From Sphaeroforma arctica JP610 (lineage: Eukaryota; Opisthokonta; Ichthyosporea; Ichthyophonida), in assembly GCF_001186125.1 (NCBI RefSeq), contig NW_014039784.1, positions 1 through 20,666 on the forward strand: a stretch of 20,666 nucleotides of DNA. The letters are read 5' to 3'. The notes below the pieces were generated by a model. It was not told where the DNA came from. It ran no database searches and was given only the letters and a program-made list of their open reading frames with translations. Below are positions 8,603 through 17,600 of this stretch, piece after piece (within the stretch, counting starts at the first letter, position 1; each line of letters begins with the position of its first letter). The translations under genes were made by a program, and so were the position numbers.

Positions 8603-11600
8603 CTGTCGTATTGGTGGTCGGATAAATGCAAGTTTTAAATATATTCGGCCAACAACACATGATATTGAAGAACCTTCTCCACACTCCCGGAGTAATATGT
8701 TGTGGAGCTCAAGCCTTTTTAATGATAGAGTACGAAGTAATAACAAGAGTGGTACTGTCTGAGCGCGTTTGTGGTGTTTATCATTCTAAGCTGAAGAAGC
8801 TTTGCTTTTTATGACCGAATTACCAACTCAGAATAAGCACGATGGCATTACGAGAACTCTCAATAAAAATCAAAGCCCAATAGATGCCCTTGTAGTAGTT
8901 TTATCTGAACCACAATTTTCGTGTGTAAGTTCGAAATCTCGACTATCTCGGTGAGAGAACAATTACATGTAGCACACAAGGAATGTGTGCTTGACTAGTT
9001 TAATCCCTTACCAGAACCCTGCTGGGCCTTGGGTTGCTGTTTCTGTTCCCTCTGCAGCGACAATGTGTAGTTTTCGGAGTCGGTATTAACACTGGCGCAT
9101 TCCATGTAGATATGAACTCCAGGCTTGTTCTGGTATTGATACGACGACAAACGCTGGTAGTCTTGAAATTCTTCAATAATGCCACCCACACGCCTGTAGT
9201 AAATAGCCAGAAGTAATCAAACGCAAAGCTTTTAGTGTACGGCCGTGTGCATACAAAAGATCATCTTGGGGCTTTCCGATGCCTTCTATCACACCTCTGA
9301 CTTTCACAACTCTAGCTTTCACGTCGCTAGTTGTACATATTTATACACTGTGTGCAACAGTCTCAAGAGAGCCGACTATGTGGTGCTATTTCAATTCTAT
9401 ATTTTTATCTATAATAGTGATTCAATTCGGTGCACGATTGTCTAGCGGGGTCCAGAAACGGTAGCACCACTGTGGGGAAAGTACATAGTAGGATTATATC
9501 GATTAGATTTTTATTGAAACTATCTCTGGCCTGTGCAAAACCTACCTTTCCATTTCTGCAGTCGATGATTGCAGCGCAAGGTATGTGTACGTTACGTCGG
9601 TCAAGTAGACGCCCAAATAGGGGATGCAGGGGAAGCCGGACTTCTTTAGCGTATCCCTATCGAAAAAATGTAGCAACAAATTTTCAACTCGGATTAATAG
9701 GCGAAAGCACGTCGGTAATCGAATTCTAGCAGGTATATCGCTCACCGAACTACACCAAAGAAGTCGAATGTAGCAAAACTTGCGTCTATCTGCCAGGGTG
9801 CTCAAAGATATGACCGTTCAGGTATATTTCGCAGAACCACATGTATTGCATCCGCTTGGACTTTTCTATTTACTTCTGCCTATATACTCGTGTACGGTGA
9901 GAACGCCCATTTGTTGCATTACTGTAACATACGACAGTGTACGCAGCTTGCTTCGATGATACCTGTAGTTCCTGTAGTTTTCTTCTTCTGACATTAGTGA
10001 CCCCAGCTGCTCAAATGTTTTCTTCCTCTTCGCGTGAACGAGTGCCCAAGTTTTGCTTAGTCGGAAGATAGGCTGTACAATAGAATGAAAGTATTTCCTT
10101 GAGCACAAAATGAAGCGAGCACGGTTTTAGGAAAGTTTCGATATACGACATATTCACAAATTTGTCGAACAACAAGGAACGATCCAACAATTTGTCAAAA
10201 CTAAACTCGTAATGCATTCTGGATCAAGCTACAATACTGATGTATCGCGAAAGAAGTTTGAAAAAAAAATAGTGTTAAAACCAAATATGTAGTTTCGCGT
10301 CTGTTGCAAGCTTTACCCCCGAGTTATACCCAGACTATCCCAAACCACAAACAGGAAACAGCCTCAGCAGTTCCAGGTATCAATGCCAAGACTTAACAGT
10401 GGACTGCTAACGTCTCGCAGCTTCTGTCCTCCTTCAACACCACCTCGTTTGTACGGCCTCGGTACTAACGGGTGCACGATATGCTGATAGGAACATATTG
10501 CAATAAGACTATACTTACCTGGCATTGTAAACCAGCCAGCACAGCTTTTAGGGAATTGTAGTTATTGTCCTGTGCAAGTCCGTCGGCGATTTTGATATAT
10601 TTTTCTATGACTTCAGCTCGACCCTCCGCCGTCAGACGCAACAGGATCTCACTGATAAATAAATGCCAAATGGAGATAGTACTGATGCACTAAGTTGTCA
10701 GCTTGAGGTTATGCCTATGCTTGACTTGATGTGTGAGCGCTAGTGTGTGCGTTGAGTCTGTACTTTTGCTTTCTTCCGCAAGTAAGCGCATATCAAAATT
10801 CTGTTGGAAAATTTAGACATTCTTAATGTTGTATCTTGTGATTAATAAAGAGAAGATGATTTACTTTCAACTCATTCTATTAGATATTTTGTGCCCTAAA
10901 TATTTCAAAGGCATTATCCTGCGTTAATAACGAGCTCTCACATGATACAATCGTGGTATACGCTAATATCAATATGCTCGCATATCAAGTCAGGTATAAA
11001 CAAAAACGCCTCAAATCAAAAATGTTTAGCGAACAAAGCAGCGCCGTACCACACAAATATCAAACGCAAAGTTCAAGTTTCAGAATATCCAAAAGAACGG
11101 TGAGCGACTTAACGTTTAACACCTTTGACAACAGGTCCAACCGAATGAAACCAAAACATCACCGGCTACCAGCCAGAGTCACTGACATCAATCACCATCA
11201 GCTAAAATATTCGACAGTTGCAACGGCTAACATTTGTCATGCTGAATCACCAAGCAATACTCATAGAAAAACACAGAGCAGCATCTTGAAAACACACCTG
11301 GCAACGAGTAGAGCCAGGTAGTCGAAGCTGCGTATCATCGCCAGTATGTTTGGAGATGTCTCTTCCTTGCTCGGCTTTGACCACCCGCACTTTTGGAACT
11401 GAAGCATAATAGTAAAGATGGTGTCATAATAGGTTGTTGGGTAGCTCAATACAATACTGAATCACTATAGTCAGGATGATTGAAAATTCTACGTCATTCC
11501 TGAAGATAAGTATATGTGACTAGGTATTGTGAGCTTCTAGATGTGTTTATAGAGCGTATGAACACGTTTTGCTTCAATTTCACATGACTAACCATAAAAC

Positions 11601-14600
11601 AACTTCCGAATATTTATCGAGGCACTCTAGTTTATACCAGTTAGACGACTCACCTCTGTGGCCTTGACGTTATATATCATCTTTGCGTCTGTTAGACAGC
11701 AGTGCTGCACAAAATCGTCTGTCTGTATGTAATTCGCCAGAAGTAGTGATTATATTAATTAAGTGACAACTCGCAACCGGTCTGAACTACAAACACCGAC
11801 ATTCACACACTTTCATCGCAGCGCTCTAGATCATCAGGCGTGGCTTAACTTAGACCAACAAATAGTTATGTACTGCCGCTTGTTGAAACTTAAAGGAATG
11901 TAAGAACATTCTAAACGAACGCGCAACAGCAGCGACAATAATCTTATTATCGTGCGAGTGTGACTAATTTGCTTGAGCAGCAGATGTAAGCTTGAACGAA
12001 AACTTACCCTTATTTGCATGATGTTTTTCGCTGGCAGTCTGGATGGAGCAGTAGGTGGCTTGAGGAGTGACGCACCCCCTTCAAATAGAAGACTGCGCGA
12101 ATTCAGGCATTCGCCTATAATTAAAATAGGTGTACACGATCAGTACAGTTGTATAACATGCTGTCGTATGCGAATGATACCTGTGGTGAAGCAATTCGAT
12201 CTAAAAATTCTGTTTTTAAAAAGTGTTGTATCCAGCCAGACTATGACTGCTATATATTCTTTTACCTTGTTCGTAAAACAATGTGTACTTAAATTTGTGG
12301 GTTCGCGATAGTATGCATGTGCAGAGCCATCTAATCGTGTTCAACACTCTAATATCGAATAAAGTCAGTGCATATCAAAGGTCACATCAACCTAGAGGAA
12401 TTTATGCGTTTCGTTTGCATTCTGGATGAGACATACTTGATAACGAATCGAGCGGGCCCCATTCCTGTGAGATACTACCCACACCCTTGCACGAGCCGAT
12501 AGAGACGGTTCGATGTGCCTTGAGTGCTTTCGGATTTGAAGGTTTGGTTTTCAGTAGTCGCCACGAGCCGGATGTTTTTCTGAGAGTTTCCAAAGGAGTG
12601 ATGTTGAACAAAATTTTAATACTTTATCAAGAGATAATGAGTGTATAGCCAGCCATGTAGTGATATCACATGCAGATTAGGAACGTGTACTGAAGTGTGG
12701 ATTGAGTTCAGTCGCAAAACAGCAATCGCAATGGGCCTTTATAAGCTGCCATATTACATAAAACGAAAAGCTGTAATAAGAATATCCTCCTGTGAATCAT
12801 GCAGCTGAGGTCATTGAACCGCGATACACGTCTTTCATTGTAAACAGGTACAATTCTACCTACGTACCAAAAAGTGCAAAAAAGAATTTTTAAGTGTCTG
12901 ACCTTTCTTGTCCCTCGAACGTTCGTAGTGGCGATCCACTCGGCCTACTCTCATGCTTCAGTTCGAGAGACGAGGTGCGTTGATGAGTGCTTGATCGGCT
13001 TCTGCCGCATTCAGCACCATCCTTACTGCCGTTGCGCCTGTGTGTTTGAGGCTAGAGATCATGCACAGAATAAGATTTTAGCAAATCGCGTGGACGATGA
13101 TCTTTAACGGGTTGCCACAAACAACCTACTAACATCTTGTAGTCCATCACTCACACCGTCAAGTGACAATCCCTTCAAGGGCGCAAATACATGTTTGCAC
13201 GCGTGCTGTAAAAATGGTCTAGCACACTAATGCACAAACTTTGTGCTTTAAACATGGTCAAATGTGGTGTGAAAAAAGACTTGGGCAACCGTATGATGCG
13301 CCAGTACAGAGAAGATATAATGTAGTACGATTAGATATACAAGTTGAAGTATAGATGACTCCCGTAATATAGCATTCCACAATAGCTCATCTCCTAATCA
13401 CTGGGTGACACAACGGTGGTGAGTTGTACTCTACACTGCAACCTATAATTGCAAGAATTTGTACTCTACCTTCAAAAGAAATTTCAACCTCGCTTCGATT
13501 CTACACCGAGACCAAATATCTGAAAAATGAACTTACTGATTGATACGTGTTGACAGGCGGTGACAGAGACGCGACAATTCTTGTAGGCTGTATTTGATCT
13601 AGGTGTGACAACAAATCAGCATCACCTGATACAATATGACCGTTACAAGTAATTGTCCGCCTAGGATTGCAATCACCGGTAGAGCACATACAGTTACTGA
13701 CAGGCGACAATTGGGACGTGTCAGAGTGTGTTCGCGAATGTTTAGCCTGTATGGGCGTTTGTAGTTCTTCCTGCTTGCCTATACTTTCCTTCGTTACAAT
13801 TTTCATGCACGAATTCTTGGTACTAGCTGATATGTATTCTCGTTCCTGCGAATCAGTACTCCTCAAGACATTACCATTCCTATGTGATTTCTGCCCGTGC
13901 GGTATACTCTGACTCTGGCTGACGGCGCCCGTCCTTCCTTCATTGCATCCGTTGCCAGAACCTTCACTTCCTTGTTCGTCAATATGTATTGTGTGGGTCT
14001 GTACAGTCCTCCTCGTCGTGCCATCTCCCGAGCACCCAACCAATACAGTTGGGATTTGCTTCACAATACCGCTGCCACTGATTCTGCGCGTGCCGTCGTC
14101 ATCACCCGCACTGCTACACTGCTTGATTGTGCTCTTCACATTCGTCTGCGTATGCTTGATTCCACACGAAGTCTTCGTCCCACCCGACCTATCCTTGGCC
14201 ACGCGTGCAGAAGAGTTTGATATCGTACGCACTGTAGAGACTGTTCGAGGGTCCCCCACACTCCTTCGTTTCTGGTAGTAATCGGCAGTGCGTGAATCTT
14301 GCACTCTAACCTTCAAACCGCCAATCGACTGCGTGATGTTGAGAAAGTACGAGCAATTTTGAGACGTGAAACGAAATGTCAGACAGTGCATCTGACAAGA
14401 ATGTTGAAATTCAAAAATGGTTTGACCTCAATCGGTGTTCAGGCTATACGAAGGCGTAAGCACTCGATTAGACACATGTTTTCATATAAATTGCATGTAA
14501 GACGGCTAGGACAGATTAATTTTATGATGATAACAATGCAATACTACCTTTACAGCATCAAGACATATCGGGCGCTGTGAGCTTTGCGCTAGTGTTCGCA

Positions 14601-17600
14601 GTGGCGCCTGTGTACAAAGGGTGCATTCTACACAACTGAAGCAACTACTTTAGCAGCTAACAGTTTGCAACAATACATTGAGAATAATATACAACAATCA
14701 CCAGTTGCAGCTGAGAATCAGAGTAGCTTCAGTGGCTCAGTGACACCTAGAATCGTACCAGTTGAGTTTTGGATAGAGCTGGATTTGTGGTTGCAAATGC
14801 GGTCAGTCTTCTCTGACCCAACCCAGATGGCACCCTTCTGCTAGCACCATTGAGTTGCGGAAGAATAGCCGGTGTTCTACCGATACCATTCAGAGCTGTA
14901 CTCTCGTAGGTAGACCCCTGTGATTGTGTGTTTCTCAGTGTTCCTGCACTCGATGCGACGCTAAACCCGCTTGAGCACGCATTTGAAGTTGTGCATGAAT
15001 ATACAGAACGATCGACTTTGTTGGTATCGATGCAGGATATCTTGCAAGGTGCTTGACATCGATATATTGGAACTTCTGCAGAGTGCATAAGCGGCACGTA
15101 TACGCACGATTGTATTAGATGCGCTGTTGTAGGGTTGCCACTTGTAGATCTGTGGGGGTAAGCGCCCGGTCCAGAACAAACACGATGTGATCCGTGTGTG
15201 CCTTTCGCTGCGTGTGGATTAGGATGTATGGGGGAAGACGGTGAACGCGGACGTCTGCACTCTGGTTTTGTGCTGCACGACGGTAGTACGATGGACTTGC
15301 AGAGAGTCCGCTTCAGGTGGGTGATTAGTGGGGAACCAACAGATTTGCCTAAATGTGCGCAAACAAATGAAGATGGTATATGATCCATGACTTTTACGAA
15401 AGGATCGATAGACTTCCAGTAAGCTGGACGACACTTATACATAAAGTCAATTGGGTGCTTCAGTCAACGTCGTGAAGTGCTCGGGATGCAAGAATGCAAC
15501 CAACACCCAGAGATGGATGACTGGCTCTGCTTCGCTTTGAAAATCACTTCGTATCGGAGACACACAGTGAGATATCGGGTTGTATCTCGCATCTAGAGAA
15601 GCTTAACAACTAGTCCTACATGCGGTGGCGCCTCGCTATCAGGACCCACACGGATCCAACAAACTTACTTCGTATTGACGCAATTTTTTCTTCTGATGTC
15701 GCACCAAGACTGTCCATTGCATCACAGCTGGCAGAATTGAATAAATTCTTCATTCGACTCGGACCGTCATCATTCAATGGTGCCCGCTGCGCGTGTGACT
15801 GCAGCATTGAAGCAAATTTGAGCTGCTTGGAACTGACCCTCATATAACTGTTTTGCAGATTTAGGCGCATGCCATTTGTCCAAAAAAAAAACCCCCCATT
15901 CCAAAAACATATCTCTACATAATTTAATATTTACATGTGCTTATTGACTTTTGGAACGAAGTGAAACTTTGAACTACACGAAGTGCCTATTCTCTGAACT
16001 ACATGAAGTGCCTATTTTGTACAATATGGGCAGAGTTGGAGACAAAGCCGATAGGAACGCCATTCATACACGCATAATTTCTCAAAGCTGTAGCAGTGTA
16101 TAACGTACGTCGACGACATACTTGTGTGTATGCGTACATGTCGTATGGGACTGATGTAGATGTCGCGAGAGTCAGTTGGCCCGAGTCCACAGCAAGCATT
16201 TTAGTGTCAGAGCCCGATCTCGCGTACTTCCGTCCCTGAGTGTGTATGTCGGAGATGCTTTTGAGCTGTTGCCCCTTATCCTTGACCACATGCGCACTGA
16301 TATATTTGTTGCCCTGAATACTGGCAGCGACATCTTGGGCATTTTGCACCACATCAAAGTTGAAATCATCCACCAGATGTACGTGTGTTGTACTGTCGGT
16401 CCTTCTGCGGGTTGAGGGTGAGGTGGATGGTATGTATGTATTGGACGACTTGTGGCTGTGTGTTTGCGCTCGGGTGCGTGAAGATTCGTCGAGGTGCACG
16501 GCAGATACATTGCTCGAGTACGTGACTTCGTCAGCTTCCAAAGGCGTCGACAGTGGCGTGCTTGTGAGCGACCGATATTCGAGAGGCAACGGTGCTAGAG
16601 GCGGCGTTTGTTTGTACTTTGAGATCTTCGGTCTGTGGTTAAAAACATTTCAAGTATTAAGTAGTCGTGCGGAAGGCTACGATTTCGAGACTGCGAAGTC
16701 TGCCAACATTTTTGAACAATTGATACAACAGTGTTGCGTAGCTAAAGTTGCGTAGATATCGCCAAATTGGTTCACTTTCGCCAGTTTACAACCTATTACA
16801 ACCGCTTAATAAGCAAATCCCACAAGGCCGATCATAGGCGTATACACGTATCCGCCGGATTTAAAGTGAATTCACCTAAAACGACATTCAAATCCTGATC
16901 TTACCTTCTAGAACACTCATATATTTGTCTTTCACGCATTACACTATAGGCCTAGCACCCGAACCGGTACCGCATGTGCCCATCTTCATTAGTATCAAGA
17001 AAGTATCGGTAGAATATCGGCGCTGTCTCTAGAAATCAATTTAAGAGAAATCAAAACTTACGATCTTTTCCAGGGGTTCTTGAAAACTGCAGATATTCTT
17101 TTCACCTTCGTGTCGGGCAAGACATTCCCGCCAACAGTTTTACGCCAATACGAGCCTTCAAGCATGACCCGATCAAGTGAAATCTTATCCTTCACGATGT
17201 CTGTGATAGATATAGAAATGAATAAATAAATACTTCGATGAGCACTCATCCTTCTAAATATTGACGTTCTAGAGGAAAATAACAGTATGCATTCAGAACT
17301 ATATTTAAGCTCGTCTGTTCATTGTAAATGCATATCTATGCGGCGCATGAAACCCACTCAGAAAGTATTGGAAAGGGAGTATTGTATGGCATAACCTATT
17401 TTATAAAGTATTTGGAGGATCTACGTCGAATGTTCACGAGATATCAGAAATTTTCATTCGGTTTTGAGAACGTTCAGAATTTTCGATCATATTAGCATAT
17501 AACTAATAAAAGAATCGATACCCACAAAGACAGTAGCCATCTTTTTGCAATATCCGCACTCTATCTTATTGTTCATATACACGTACCGCACATAATCAGG

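Noticed and set aside
10953-11321. 122-codon forward ORF over a RasGEF intron and exon
   Set aside because: It is antisense to a secure RasGEF exon, is Lys/Ser/Thr-rich without any domain, and has no promoter or splice context of its own.
13667-14278. Forward ORFs of 81-111 codons
   Set aside because: They are antisense to the 792-nt RasGEF linker exon, whose low-complexity composition leaves other frames open.
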